NCBI GenBank assembly: GCA_026393755.1
Contig: JAPKZO010000006.1
Coordinates: forward strand, 1 to 64,000
Length of the DNA: 64,000 bases
Source of the DNA: Acidobacteriota bacterium
GTDB taxonomy: Bacteria; Acidobacteriota; Vicinamibacteria; Vicinamibacterales; JAKQTR01
Reading direction: 5' to 3'
Of this stretch, positions 7,412 through 16,207 are shown piece by piece (positions within the stretch are counted from its first letter, which is position 1; the number at the start of each line of letters is the position of its first letter). The position numbers were made by a program, and so were the translations under genes. The notes under the pieces were generated by a model, which was not told the origin of the DNA, searched no databases, and worked only from the letters and a program-made list of their open reading frames with translations.

Positions 7412-9472
7412 TCAGAACAGCGGCTTACCGTCGATGATCTTCGGGATGGCGATGCCGAAGTACTTGAGTACCGACGGGGCCAGGTCAACGATGTTCGGAT
7501 CAGCGGCCGTGACCTTGCGGTTCGAGATGAGCAGCCCCGGGATCGTCTTGTAGTCGAACCCGCAGTGATCGCCGCTCCACTTTCTCATGTTGGGATACAC
7601 GATGCTCCCGGGCGGCGATCCTCCGAGGGTCGTCTGCCACGACACGCGGTAGCCATCGACCATGCCGACCTGCAAGTCGGGCGCGTCCTTGACGAACTCC
7701 CCTGAGTAGATGTCGTCGCGTTTGTACACGCCGCTGATGATGCGCGCGCCGTTGGACGGGTCGGTGACGGTCAGCAGCCTGGCCGCCAGATCGTCGACCA
7801 CCTTCTTGTAGTCGTCCGGGTCGACGGTGCCCTGGCCCTCACGGCCTTTCAGGTTGATGAAGGCCTGGCCGAGGCCCATCGCGTACGCCTTGGTCCGCGA
7901 CCAGTCCACGTTTTCCCAGAACTGGCCGCTGCCGAGGAAGAGGTTGCTGAGGTTCTTCTGTTCCGTGCGCTGGCCCTTGATGGCCAGGTACCCCTCGTTC
8001 ACCAGCCAGGTATTGAGGTTGACCGCCTGCCGGAACGAATGGAATCCGTGGTCCGACATCACAATCACCTGGGTGTCCGGACCGACGCGCTTGACGACTT
8101 CGCCGACCATCTGATCCACGCGCTGGTAGACGCGCAGGATCGAGTCGCCGTATTTCGCCGCCAGCTGGGCGTCGTACATCGGGTGCGTCTTGTCCTCGAA
8201 CCGCCACATCATGTGGCTCACGCGGTCGGTGGATTCGATCACGCCGACGAGCAGATCCCACCCGCGCGCGTCGAGACGGTGCATGATGACCTGGGCGCGA
8301 TCGTCGAACGCGCGGAACAGATCGTCCATGAACGTCTTCTCGTCGATGCGGTCTTCGTTGAGCGGCCAGGTCGCCTCGGCCCAGCCCAGCGTCCGGAAGT
8401 GCCCCAGCCGATCGTCGAGATCCTTCGAGAACGACGCCGGCGACGAAATCGGGTACGGCGGATCGTCGGGCCGCCAGTTCACCGGCGAGACGTACAGCCG
8501 GAGCTCTTTGTCGGCGCCCACCAGGTACATCTGCGCCATGCCGTGCAGCCGCACGAGGTAGTTGACGCGGAACTCGATCGGCACCCATTTGCTCCAGCCG
8601 CCTTCGGCCAGACTGACGGTCGTGTCCTGGATCTCGATTGTGGCTTTGCGCTCCGGGCGATTCCAGCGGATGGTGATCGGGATCCGGATATCCTCGCGGG
8701 CCGCCAGTTCGGCCAGTTCGGCCTTGTCACCGTCGGAGAGGGCGGGGCCCTTCGCCTGAATCGTGCGCTGCTGGGCCTTGACGATCGGATTGGGCGGACC
8801 GACCAGTTCCGTGCGGGCCACGTTCTGGGCGAAGACCAGCCGCTTCAAAATGCCGCCCATCTCGGTGTTGCCTTCTTCGTACCGCGAGAGGTCGGAGGCG
8901 AAATAGTAGAACGTGCCGATGGTGCCGCGGATGTCGGGCAACGGAAGCCCGGACAGCAGCTCGCCGTTTTCCACCTGCTCCGCGGGAAACGTGATCGGCA
9001 CCGTCAGGAGGCTCGATCGCACGCCGGCCTGGCCGGCGGTGACCCAGAACGACGTGCCGCCGCGGATGGAGTGAATCTCCGGCTTCTTGATCGGAATGTA
9101 ATTGAAGAGGAACTCGGGCGGCACCTTGGTGACGATGCCCAGATCGGGCATGTACGTCTTCGGGTCGCGCACCAGGAAATCGAAGATGTTGTGCTTGCCC
9201 GCGTTGGTTCCGGTCGCAAATGACGACCACGAGGTCGGTGACTCCGGCGAATGGCTCGTGCCAAGGCGGGAGAAGCCGCCCTGTGCGGCCAGCTTCGCAA
9301 GATTCGGCAGCCGGCCTTCGGCGATCCAGCGCTCCGTCAGCACGGGGTCCATGCCGTCGTAGCCGAGGATCACCATCTTCTGTTTGAATTTCTCTGCCGG
9401 AACGGAGCGTCCGCAGTGGATCGCACCGAGTGCAATCGCGCCGGCCAGGACAACGACAGTGGTTGACTTCAC
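7412..9472 (-). CDS. Alkaline-phosphatase superfamily phosphodiesterase/nucleotide pyrophosphatase
   Basis: This 686-residue protein has the metal-site motifs of the type I phosphodiesterase group: GYDGMDP near the N-terminus, a nucleophile-type segment SPTSWSSFATG, VIMSDHGFHSF in the second half and SGDHCGF near the end. A short hydrophobic N-terminus (VVVLAGAIALGAIHCG) suggests export; the Cys might be lipidated but the lipobox is poor. GTG 9472 is chosen because it begins the signal and leaves a promoter-sized gap to the divergent ruvX; longer readings run into ruvX. The substrate is unknown. Five bases separate it from the EnvC-like gene. Confidence 0.8.
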   Translation of the reverse strand: MKSTTVVVLAGAIALGAIHCGRSVPAEKFKQKMVILGYDGMDPVLTERWIAEGRLPNLAKLAAQGGFSRLGTSHSPESPTSWSSFATGTNAGKHNIFDFLVRDPKTYMPDLGIVTKVPPEFLFNYIPIKKPEIHSIRGGTSFWVTAGQAGVRSSLLTVPITFPAEQVENGELLSGLPLPDIRGTIGTFYYFASDLSRYEEGNTEMGGILKRLVFAQNVARTELVGPPNPIVKAQQRTIQAKGPALSDGDKAELAELAAREDIRIPITIRWNRPERKATIEIQDTTVSLAEGGWSKWVPIEFRVNYLVRLHGMAQMYLVGADKELRLYVSPVNWRPDDPPYPISSPASFSKDLDDRLGHFRTLGWAEATWPLNEDRIDEKTFMDDLFRAFDDRAQVIMHRLDARGWDLLVGVIESTDRVSHMMWRFEDKTHPMYDAQLAAKYGDSILRVYQRVDQMVGEVVKRVGPDTQVIVMSDHGFHSFRQAVNLNTWLVNEGYLAIKGQRTEQKNLSNLFLGSGQFWENVDWSRTKAYAMGLGQAFINLKGREGQGTVDPDDYKKVVDDLAARLLTVTDPSNGARIISGVYKRDDIYSGEFVKDAPDLQVGMVDGYRVSWQTTLGGSPPGSIVYPNMRKWSGDHCGFDYKTIPGLLISNRKVTAADPNIVDLAPSVLKYFGIAIPKIIDGKPLF

Positions 9473-9569
9473 GGTGATTTTCCCGATATCGGTTGGCGTC
9501 TTCGCAGTATAGCGTACCGTATTTCGGTGGGCAGCCAGGGCCCCCGGCTGTAGTACCCTTCGAGCTGGC

Positions 9570-10007
9570 ATGCGGATCCTGGGCATCGACTATGGTGAGC
9601 GTCGGATCGGGATTGCGGTGAGCGATCCGACCGGCACGCTGGCGCGCCCCGTCGGAACGATTTCCGGAAGCGCGAACCAGACCGTCGCGGTCGCCCGGGT
9701 GATGGATCAACTGACAGCGCTCGAGCAAGACGACGAGCCGATTCCCCTGGTCGTGGTCGGCCTGCCGAGCCGGCTCGACGGGTCGGCCAATCAGCAGACG
9801 CCCCGGGTCCACTTGTTCGCGGAGTTGCTGCGCGCGAGATCCGGGCGGACGGTTATCCTTCAGGGCGAGCGGCTGACCAGCCACGAGGCCGACGGGTTGC
9901 TGGCGATGCGGGAGCGCGACTGGCGCAAGCGCAAACTGCGGCTGGACGCCGCAGCCGCCGCGGTGATTCTGCAGGAGTATCTGGACGGGCATGGAGGGGA
10001 GAAGTAA
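9570..10007 (+). CDS. ruvX: Putative pre-16S rRNA nuclease RuvX/YqgF
   Basis: A 145-residue RNase-H-like protein. MRILGIDYGERRIGIAVSD is the hallmark N-terminal strand with its catalytic Asp, VVVGLPSRLDGS is the second conserved loop, and the C-terminal segment RKLRLDAAAAAVILQEYLD contains the last acidic residue. The family processes the 5' end of 16S rRNA and is essential in many bacteria. It is followed by mltG, a common pairing. Confidence 0.94.
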   Translation: MRILGIDYGERRIGIAVSDPTGTLARPVGTISGSANQTVAVARVMDQLTALEQDDEPIPLVVVGLPSRLDGSANQQTPRVHLFAELLRARSGRTVILQGERLTSHEADGLLAMRERDWRKRKLRLDAAAAAVILQEYLDGHGGEK

Positions 10008-10180
10008 GCCGGCAAAAAACGCCTTGCCGGGACTCGTCGCCGGCCTGACGGTCCCGCTATTCGCGCAACCGGTCTTGGCCCTTACGGCGCATTTTGCAGA
10101 CTGACGCTGTCGGCTTGGTTCGAGGGGCCGCTTCGGAAGCCGTCCTCCTTCAGCCCCCGACCAGGGATTTCACACTGGAG

Positions 10181-10200
10181 GCCGGGTCTTGAGACCCGGC
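10181..10200. repeat. Perfect short hairpin upstream of mltG
   Basis: GCCGGGTCTTGAGACCCGGC is a 9-bp perfect stem with a two-base tip, ending 13 bases before the mltG ATG. Related hairpins with the same plan lie at 14670-14689 and 50371-50388, so it may belong to a dispersed family. A transcript starting upstream would have its leader folded here. Confidence 0.6.
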
Positions 10201-10213
10201 GCATACCATCATC

Positions 10214-11317
10214 ATGCGACGAGTCATCATCCTTCTTCTGTTGCTCGCCGTTGGTGGCGCGCTGGCGGTCTACGTTGTGCCAGGCTATGCGCGCCTGAGC
10301 GAGCCCTTCAAGGGCTACCCGGGCGCGGAGCAGTTCGTCGATGTGTCGCCGGGGACCGGACAGCAGGCGATCGGCCGGCTGTTTGTGGAGAACGGTATCG
10401 TGAGCGACATGCTCACGTGGCGGGTGGCGCTGTGGCGAAGCGGGGAAGCGACGCACCTCAAGGCCGGCGAGTACCGGTTCGACCGCGAGATGACACCTGA
10501 CGAGGTGATTCACAAGATCGCCCGCGGCGACGTGTACATGCGGTCGCTGACATTTCCGGAAGGGCTGACCATTCGCCAGATGGCGCGCTTGTACGAATCG
10601 GGGGGATTCGGTCCGGCCTCCGGATTCAGCGCGGCGGCGACCGAGGTGGCTCTCGTCTCAGGTCTCGATCCGGCCGCACGCGATCTCGAGGGTTACTTGT
10701 TTCCCGATACCTACGCGTTGCCGCGCCGCGCCACAGCATCGGATCTGGTCCGCAGGATGGTGGCGCGCTTCGAGACGGTCTTCTCCCCAGCATTACGCGA
10801 GGCCGCCGTGTCGCTCGGGATGTCGCCGCGCGAGGTTGTGATTCTCGCGTCAATGGTCGAGAAGGAGACGGCGCGTGCGGACGAGCGGGCGAGCGTGGCG
10901 GCAGTGTACCTGAACCGTCTGCGGGCGGGGATGGGACTGCAGTGCGATCCGACCGTCATCTACGCCCTCGAGCGGGCTGGGCGCTATCACGGCAATCTCA
11001 CCCACGCGGATCTCAGCTTCAATTCGCCATACAACACGTACCGCTATCCCGGTCTTCCCCCCGGCCCGATAGCGTCACCCGGACGTGCCTCGCTTGAGGC
11101 CGCGGTACGGCCCGCCCCGGTTGACTACCTCTACTTTGTCAGCCGCAACGACGGCTCGCATGCCTTCGCGTCCACGCTCGACGAGCACAACCGCAACGTG
11201 CGGATGTATCAGGTCGATTTCTTCAGGGACCAGCGGACCAGAGCGACGCTGACGCGCGGCGACCCGCCATCGCGCAAGAGCCCAGCGCGAGTGCCGCCGG
11301 CCTCCCGCCGCCGTTAG
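10214..11317 (+). CDS. mltG: Endolytic murein transglycosylase MltG
   Basis: MltG cuts nascent glycan strands in the inner membrane and sets peptidoglycan chain length. The 367-residue protein has an N-terminal membrane anchor (residues 4-25), a LysM-like segment, and the YceG catalytic domain with the active-site Glu in SMVEKETARADER. It then shows VYLNRLRAGMGLQCDPTV and NTYRYPGLPPGPIASPG, both family signatures. The tail beyond residue 345 is Arg/Pro-rich. It sits 206 bases after ruvX, separated by hairpins, so co-transcription is uncertain. Confidence 0.95.
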   Translation: MRRVIILLLLLAVGGALAVYVVPGYARLSEPFKGYPGAEQFVDVSPGTGQQAIGRLFVENGIVSDMLTWRVALWRSGEATHLKAGEYRFDREMTPDEVIHKIARGDVYMRSLTFPEGLTIRQMARLYESGGFGPASGFSAAATEVALVSGLDPAARDLEGYLFPDTYALPRRATASDLVRRMVARFETVFSPALREAAVSLGMSPREVVILASMVEKETARADERASVAAVYLNRLRAGMGLQCDPTVIYALERAGRYHGNLTHADLSFNSPYNTYRYPGLPPGPIASPGRASLEAAVRPAPVDYLYFVSRNDGSHAFASTLDEHNRNVRMYQVDFFRDQRTRATLTRGDPPSRKSPARVPPASRRR

Positions 11318-11357
11318 CCGGGGCGAGTACTGATTGATTCGCGGCTGGAGATTCGTC

Positions 11358-11474
11358 CTACTTCGCCGGTGGCGTGATGATGAGGTCCGCGAGCGGCTTG
11401 CGCGTCTTCGATGCTGGCTGGTCGGTGTAGGCCCGGACGCTGCAGCGCGTTTCGATGAGCGTGAAGAAGTCCAT
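11358..11474 (-). pseudogene. Nitroreductase relic with the middle deleted
   Basis: A 38-codon frame five bases after the nadK stop reads like a nitroreductase start, MDFFTLIETRCSVRAYTD, and then jumps to what looks like the family's C-terminal end, RKPLADLIITPPAK. About 130-150 residues of the FMN-binding core are missing, with the frame preserved. Either it is a neutral in-frame deletion remnant or a very short peptide is still made; no FMN-binding function is possible. Confidence 0.6.
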
Positions 11475-11479
11475 GCGCG

Positions 11480-12406
11480 CTACCTCTCGGTCCACCGCAG
11501 CTTTGTGCGCAGGACCTCGTAGTAGCTGCGGGCCGACCCTCGCACCAGGCGCATCGGCCGGCGCGCACGCCGAATGTGGACGACGTCTCCGGTCTCGAGC
11601 TGCAGACCAGCCTGGCCGTCGAACGTCACGAAGGCCTCGTCTCCCGGGCGCTGCAGCACGGGCTGGACGGCCACTTCCGCACTGGCTGGGATGACAATCG
11701 GCCGGTTGGTGAGCGCATGCGGCGCGATGGGATTCAGCACCATCGCATCGACCGCCGGATGCACGATGGGGCCGCCCGCCGACAGGTTGTACGCGGTCGA
11801 TCCGGTTGGACTCGAAATGATGAGGCCGTCGGCGTTGAACCTGGCGACGAAGTCGCCGCTCACGAATACCTCGAACTCGACAATCCGGGAAAGCGATCCG
11901 CCGGTGACCGCGACGTCGTTGAGCACGATCCGATCGACGTGCACCAGGCCCGCCCGCTCGACCCGCGAGCGCAGCATCATGCGGGATTCAATCGTCGCGG
12001 TGCCGTCGAGCGCGGCCTCGAGCGACGGCAGCAGTTCGGATGCCGAAATCTCGGTGAGGAATCCCAGCGTGCCGAAGTTGACGCCGCGAATCGGGATCTC
12101 GCGATCGGCTTGCGCAATCCGATCAGCCATGCCAAGCAGCGTCCCGTCTCCGCCGAACACCAGCATCAGATCGACCCGGAGTGGCAGATCGTCGCGCGAC
12201 GCTCTCGGTCTGGACCTCAAGTCGGCCATCATCGAGGTCTCGTCTTCCACCACCGATTCGACGCCGCGCGCATCGAGCCACGCCGTCACTGCCGTCAATT
12301 CGACGGCGGTCTCGGTCAGTCCGGGCTTGGCGACGATCCCGACACGAGTGATGCGCGGTGGGCTCTGCGTCGTCGACGAGTGAATCGCGTTCTGCTCCGA
12401 TGGCAT
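11480..12406 (-). CDS. nadK: NAD kinase
   Basis: NAD kinase phosphorylates NAD to NADP in the cytoplasm. The 308-residue protein contains the diagnostic LVFGGDGTLLGMA with the catalytic Asp, NDVAVTGGS, and DGLIISSPTGSTAYNLSAGG. ATG 12406 is chosen over upstream readings because the sequence before it is low-complexity and antisense to the repeat in tlyA's 3' end. The start of the mature fold, ITRVGIVAKPG, follows about 20 residues of variable N-terminus. It lies 55 bases after tlyA, a frequent partner. Confidence 0.95.
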   Translation of the reverse strand: MPSEQNAIHSSTTQSPPRITRVGIVAKPGLTETAVELTAVTAWLDARGVESVVEDETSMMADLRSRPRASRDDLPLRVDLMLVFGGDGTLLGMADRIAQADREIPIRGVNFGTLGFLTEISASELLPSLEAALDGTATIESRMMLRSRVERAGLVHVDRIVLNDVAVTGGSLSRIVEFEVFVSGDFVARFNADGLIISSPTGSTAYNLSAGGPIVHPAVDAMVLNPIAPHALTNRPIVIPASAEVAVQPVLQRPGDEAFVTFDGQAGLQLETGDVVHIRRARRPMRLVRGSARSYYEVLRTKLRWTER

Positions 12407-12461
12407 ATGTGCAGCTTCCGTGCACCAGATTCTACACCGCGCGCCCGATGCTGATGTGGTT

Positions 12462-13304
12462 CTACAAGACTGGGTTGTGTTCCTGGGCTGGATTCCGGCT
12501 TTCCGCCTTCGCCCCCACCGTCGTGCCAGGGCTACGGCGGGACAAGTCGCCGGAATGACGGGCTGAAATCCGCAGGTGCAGGAAGTACTCCTGGTTACCG
12601 GTCGCACCGGTGATTGCCGACGGCGTCATCCCCACTCTTGTGAAGCCGCACGCCGTGGCCGTGTCGGTGACGCGCGCGAGGACGGCCTCGTGGACGGCCG
12701 TGTCGAGCACAAGTCCGCCGCGGCCGACTTCGTCGCGGCCCGCTTCGAACTGCGGCTTGACGAGCGCCAGGATCTGCCCCCCGGGATTCATCACCGCCGG
12801 CACGGCCGGCAGGATCAGCCGGAGGGAGATAAACGAAACGTCAATGGTCACGATGTCAACCGGCGCGGGCAGCCACTCGCGCACCATCTCCCGCGCGTTG
12901 CGGTGCTCGAGGACGACGACGCGGGGATCGGTCCGAATCTTCCAGTCGAGCTGGCCGTGTCCGACGTCGAGCGCCACCACGCGGACGGCCCCGCGGCTGA
13001 GCAGGACCTCGGTGAATCCGCCGGTCGAGGCGCCGATGTCAAGCGCCTCGCACCCGTTTGGATCGATCTGAAACGTGTCGAGCGCGTGCACCAGCTTGAG
13101 GCCGCCTCGCCCGACCCACGGCATGTCGGATCCTTCGATCTCGACCACCGCATCGATGGAAACAGGGGCGCCGGCCTTTGTGACGGGGACTCCGTTCACC
13201 CGCGCGCGGCCGGCGAGGATCAGGGCGCGGGCTCGCTCGCGCGACGTCACCAGGCCGCGCTCGACGAGCAGAACATCCAGACGCGATCGCGGCTTGGCGG
13301 CCAT
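12462..13304 (-). CDS. tlyA: TlyA family rRNA 2'-O-methyltransferase, tail encoded by a repeat
   Basis: TlyA-type enzymes methylate ribose in 16S/23S rRNA. The 280-residue protein begins with an S4 RNA-binding domain (RLDVLLVERGLVTSRERAR) followed by a SAM-dependent methyltransferase fold with DIGASTGGFTEVLL, the catalytic-region lysine in VALDVGHGQLDWK and DVSFISLRLILP. The family normally ends near FLHLRI; here about 33 extra residues follow, encoded by the inverted-repeat element at 12490-12560. ATG 13304 is used; a TTG four codons earlier is less likely. Confidence 0.93.
   Translation of the reverse strand: MAAKPRSRLDVLLVERGLVTSRERARALILAGRARVNGVPVTKAGAPVSIDAVVEIEGSDMPWVGRGGLKLVHALDTFQIDPNGCEALDIGASTGGFTEVLLSRGAVRVVALDVGHGQLDWKIRTDPRVVVLEHRNAREMVREWLPAPVDIVTIDVSFISLRLILPAVPAVMNPGGQILALVKPQFEAGRDEVGRGGLVLDTAVHEAVLARVTDTATACGFTRVGMTPSAITGATGNQEYFLHLRISARHSGDLSRRSPGTTVGAKAESRNPAQEHNPVL
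12490..12560. repeat. Dispersed palindromic element, copy 1 (inside the 3' end of tlyA)
   Basis: This ~70-bp element is nearly the same as 45445-45513. It has nested inverted arms: outer ATTCCGGC/GCCGGAAT and inner CCGCCTTCGCCCC against GGGCTACGGCGG. The second copy keeps pairing by compensatory changes in the outer arm, suggesting that the folded form matters. Here it is translated in the minus direction as the TlyA tail. Confidence 0.8.
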
Positions 13305-13354
13305 AGTGGCTGGCAACTGTTTCGTCTTGCAACCCGGAATCGTGAAACCCGCAA

Positions 13355-13374
13355 GGGCACGGCATGCCGTGCCC
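13355..13374. repeat. 20-bp perfect palindrome between tlyA and ispA
   Basis: GGGCACGGCATGCCGTGCCC reads identically on both strands and lies in the 121-base gap between ispA and tlyA. It resembles short palindromic elements dispersed in many bacterial genomes. It could fold in RNA as a hairpin after the ispA stop, but no T-run follows. Confidence 0.6.
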
Positions 13375-13425
13375 CTACCATCAGAAACGCCTCACCGATC
13401 ACATTCGCTCAAGTGGTCTCGGAGA

Positions 13426-14367
13426 CTACGACGTCCGCGAGACGACCCACCGGGCGATCTCGGCGAGGCGGTGGCCGCGCAGATGCGCGCCAGCGAGCGC
13501 GGCGACGGCCGTATCGGCGGCCTCGCGGGCGAGACGCGTCGATTCGTCGAGGCCGAACATCGCCGGGTATGTTGGTTTGTTGGCGGCCGCGTCCTTGCCT
13601 ACGGTCTTGCCGAGCTCCCCGCGATCTCCGACAACATCAAGCACATCGTCGACGATCTGGAACGCGAGACCGAGGCCCGTGGCGTACTGATCGATGGCGG
13701 CAATGTGCTCGGGTGATCCACCGGCCATGATGGCGCCCGCGACGGCCGACGCGCGGATGAGCGCGCCGGTCTTGCGTGCGTGCATGTCGCGCAGGCCGTC
13801 GGCATCCATCGCCGACCGATCAGCGGCGTGTCCCGCGGCCAGCAGATCAATCGCCTGACCGCCGACCATGCCAATTGAACCTGCCGCCTCGGCGATGCGG
13901 TTGATCGCGGCAAGCTTGCGAAGCGCGACGACCCCGTCGCCGGCATCGACCGGCAGCCTGGCGAGCAGCGCGAACGCCTCTGCGAGGAGGGCGTCTCCCG
14001 CCAGAATCGCCATGCCCTCGCCGCAGACGACGTGCAGCGTCGGCTTGCCGCGCCGCATCGTGTCGTTGTCCATGGCGGGCAGGTCGTCGTGGATGAGCGA
14101 GTACGTGTGGATCATCTCGATCGCGCATGCCGCCGGCATCGCCAGTGTCTGTGTCGCGGGTGTGTCGGGCGCAACGGCGTCGGCCGCCGCCAGCACGAGG
14201 ATCGGCCGGAAGCGCTTGCCGCCGGCGAACACGCTGTAGCGCATCGCGTCGGCGATGACGGCCGGGCAGGTCGGGCTGCCGGGAAGCACCGCGCTCAGCT
14301 CGCGCTCGACGTCGCTTCGGAGCGAAACGAGGTAGTCGCGCAGCGCGACGGGAACGGTCGCAGTCAC
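13426..14367 (-). CDS. ispA: Polyprenyl synthetase (farnesyl/geranyl diphosphate synthase type)
   Basis: A trans-prenyltransferase (313 residues) condensing isopentenyl and allylic diphosphates. It has both aspartate-rich motifs: HDDLPAMDND (first, short-chain bacterial FPP synthase spacing) and FQIVDDVLDVVGD (second), plus GKRFRPILVLAAAD and KTGALIRASAVAG. The order xseA-xseB-ispA is a classic bacterial cluster, often followed by dxs; here tlyA follows. The start codon is GTG, and only 2 bases separate it from the xseB stop. Confidence 0.93.
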   Translation of the reverse strand: MTATVPVALRDYLVSLRSDVERELSAVLPGSPTCPAVIADAMRYSVFAGGKRFRPILVLAAADAVAPDTPATQTLAMPAACAIEMIHTYSLIHDDLPAMDNDTMRRGKPTLHVVCGEGMAILAGDALLAEAFALLARLPVDAGDGVVALRKLAAINRIAEAAGSIGMVGGQAIDLLAAGHAADRSAMDADGLRDMHARKTGALIRASAVAGAIMAGGSPEHIAAIDQYATGLGLAFQIVDDVLDVVGDRGELGKTVGKDAAANKPTYPAMFGLDESTRLAREAADTAVAALAGAHLRGHRLAEIARWVVSRTS

Positions 14368-14369
14368 GA

Positions 14370-14654
14370 TTATCGCCCCCTCTCGTCCCGATCCGCTCGC
14401 GCCGCCCGCGGATCGTCATCGTCGGTCACCGCGGCGAGCCCGGGTGGAGCAGGCTGCAAATCGCCGCGCTCGCCGAGGATCTCGATGCGCCGCTCCGCTT
14501 CTTCGAGTCGGCCGTGGCAGTATCGCGAGAGTCGCACGCCGCGCTCGTAGAGTTCGAGCGACTGCTCGAGCGCCAGATCGCCATCTTCGAGTTTCTTGAC
14601 GATGCCTTCCAGTTCGGCGATGGCGGCTTCGAAATCCTTGATCTTGACGTCCAT
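14370..14654 (-). CDS. xseB: Exodeoxyribonuclease VII small subunit
   Basis: A 94-residue protein whose first 70 residues are typical XseB: FEAAIAELEGIVKKLEDGDL then LEQSLELYERGVRLSRYC, a helical hairpin that packs on the large subunit. The tail is acidic and variable. It lies between xseA and ispA. Confidence 0.95.
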   Translation of the reverse strand: MDVKIKDFEAAIAELEGIVKKLEDGDLALEQSLELYERGVRLSRYCHGRLEEAERRIEILGERGDLQPAPPGLAAVTDDDDPRAARADRDERGR

Positions 14655-14669
14655 CCCTGCTCCCTGATC

Positions 14670-14689
14670 GCTGGGTCAAGAGACCCAGC
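14670..14689. repeat. Short hairpin between xseA and xseB
   Basis: GCTGGGTC-AAGA-GACCCAGC is a perfect 8-bp stem with a 4-base loop, built like the hairpins at 10181-10200 and 50371-50388. It lies within the 110-base xseA-xseB gap. That gap also holds a short direct repeat of GACCCGCCGCCC. Confidence 0.55.
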
Positions 14690-14764
14690 CTCTATTCGGA
14701 CCGCCCCGGCGATCCCAGGCACACAACCATTCCCCGACCCGCCGCCCGACCCGCCGCCCGATAA

Positions 14765-16198
14765 CTACGTCCCCGAGTCCGGTTGGCCAGCCAGCGTGCG
14801 TCCGGTGACGACACACGCGAGCTCGCCTTTGTGGAGCGTCACCCGTACGCCGGTTCCCGTTGCAACCGAGGCCGCGTCGACGACGATGGCTCCTCGCGTG
14901 GCATCCCAGCAGACCGCATACCCGCGGCCGAGCACCGCGAGCGGACTCAGGGCGTCGAGCCGGGCCGCGAGTGCGCCGAATGCGACGTCGGCGGCGTGGT
15001 ACCGGTTCGTGATGCCGGCGGCCAGCTTCGCGTCGGCCACGGCGAGGTGCTTCTGCACGCGGGCGAGCGTGCGCCTGACATCGAGCGCGTCGAGGCGATC
15101 GCGCAGCAGTTGATAGGCGCGCATTCGCCGGGCAATCGTGCCGCGGCCCGCCCGCTGCAGATCGCCAAGCAGTTCGGCGACGTGGCGGCCGCGCAACGCG
15201 AGCCGCGACCGAAAGCCTGCAAACGCCGGCCGTCCCTCGATCCGCTGCAGCACGTGACGGCTGTCCTGCGCTCGGCGGGTGATGGCAGAGGCGAGCCGAT
15301 CGGCCAGCGCATCGATGTGGCCGACGAACTCGTTCTTCGCGGCCACCACCACTTCGGCGGCGGCCGAGGGTGTAGGCGCCCGCCGATCGGCCACCAGGTC
15401 CGACAGTGTCACGTCCACTTCGTGGCCGACAGCCGAGATCACCGGGACCGGGCAGGCGGCGATCGCGCGGGCGACGGGTTCCTCGTTGAACGCCCACAGG
15501 TCTTCGATCGAACCCCCTCCACGCCCGACAATCACGACGTCGACGCCCTCAACTCGCCCGACATTGCCGAGCGCGCGCGCGATATCCTCGGCCGCCCCCT
15601 CGCCCTGCACGCGCGTCGGCGCGATCACCAGGTGTGCGTTCGGGTACCGGCGGCCGAGCACCTTGATGATGTCGCGCAGGGCGGCGCCATCGATCGACGT
15701 CACGATGCCGATCTTGCGCGGCAGAGTCGGGAGGGGACGCTTGCGGGCCGCGTCGAGCAACCCTTCGGCCTGCAGCCGCCGCTTCAACTGTTCGAGTGCC
15801 AGTTGCAGGGCCCCGAGGCCCTTCGGCTCGATCCGGTCGCAGACCAGTTGATACTCGCCCTTGGCCTCGTACACCGTCAGGCGTCCGCGGGCCACGACCT
15901 GCAGGCCATCTTCGAGCTTGAACCTGACGAGCCGGGCGGCCGACTTCCACATCACGGCCTTCAGTTGCGCCGACCGATCCTTCAGCGTGAAGTACACGTG
16001 GCCCGTCGTCCACGGGCGGCAGTTCGAAATCTCGCCCTCGACGAAGACCTCGGCAAACGCCGACTCCATCAGGTTGCGGACCTCCGCGGTCACCTCCGTC
16101 ACCGTGAAGACACGGGGCGGCCGTTCGATCTCGCCAGCTTCCTCCAGCGGATCGGGGTCGTCGTCTTCGTCAAACGGCAAGTCAAACAGATCGCTCAT
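14765..16198 (-). CDS. xseA: Exodeoxyribonuclease VII large subunit
   Basis: XseA forms the catalytic subunit of ExoVII, which degrades single-stranded DNA. The 477-residue protein has an N-terminal OB-fold (VFTVTEVTAEVRNLMES, then VEGEISNCRPWTTGHVYFTL) and the catalytic domain with GIVTSIDGAALRDI, VDVVIVGRGGGSIEDLWAFN and SAVGHEVDVTLSDLVADRRA. A long helical region and the C-terminal LSPLAVLGRGYAVC segment complete it. The extra ~25 acidic N-terminal residues are unremarkable. Confidence 0.96.
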   Translation of the reverse strand: MSDLFDLPFDEDDDPDPLEEAGEIERPPRVFTVTEVTAEVRNLMESAFAEVFVEGEISNCRPWTTGHVYFTLKDRSAQLKAVMWKSAARLVRFKLEDGLQVVARGRLTVYEAKGEYQLVCDRIEPKGLGALQLALEQLKRRLQAEGLLDAARKRPLPTLPRKIGIVTSIDGAALRDIIKVLGRRYPNAHLVIAPTRVQGEGAAEDIARALGNVGRVEGVDVVIVGRGGGSIEDLWAFNEEPVARAIAACPVPVISAVGHEVDVTLSDLVADRRAPTPSAAAEVVVAAKNEFVGHIDALADRLASAITRRAQDSRHVLQRIEGRPAFAGFRSRLALRGRHVAELLGDLQRAGRGTIARRMRAYQLLRDRLDALDVRRTLARVQKHLAVADAKLAAGITNRYHAADVAFGALAARLDALSPLAVLGRGYAVCWDATRGAIVVDAASVATGTGVRVTLHKGELACVVTGRTLAGQPDSGT

Positions 16199-16207
16199 GG
16201 GTCGGAG

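Noticed and set aside
10012-10027. Possible intrinsic terminator after ruvX
   Set aside because: GGCAA/TTGCC is only a 5-bp stem with an A-rich loop and has no T-run after it.
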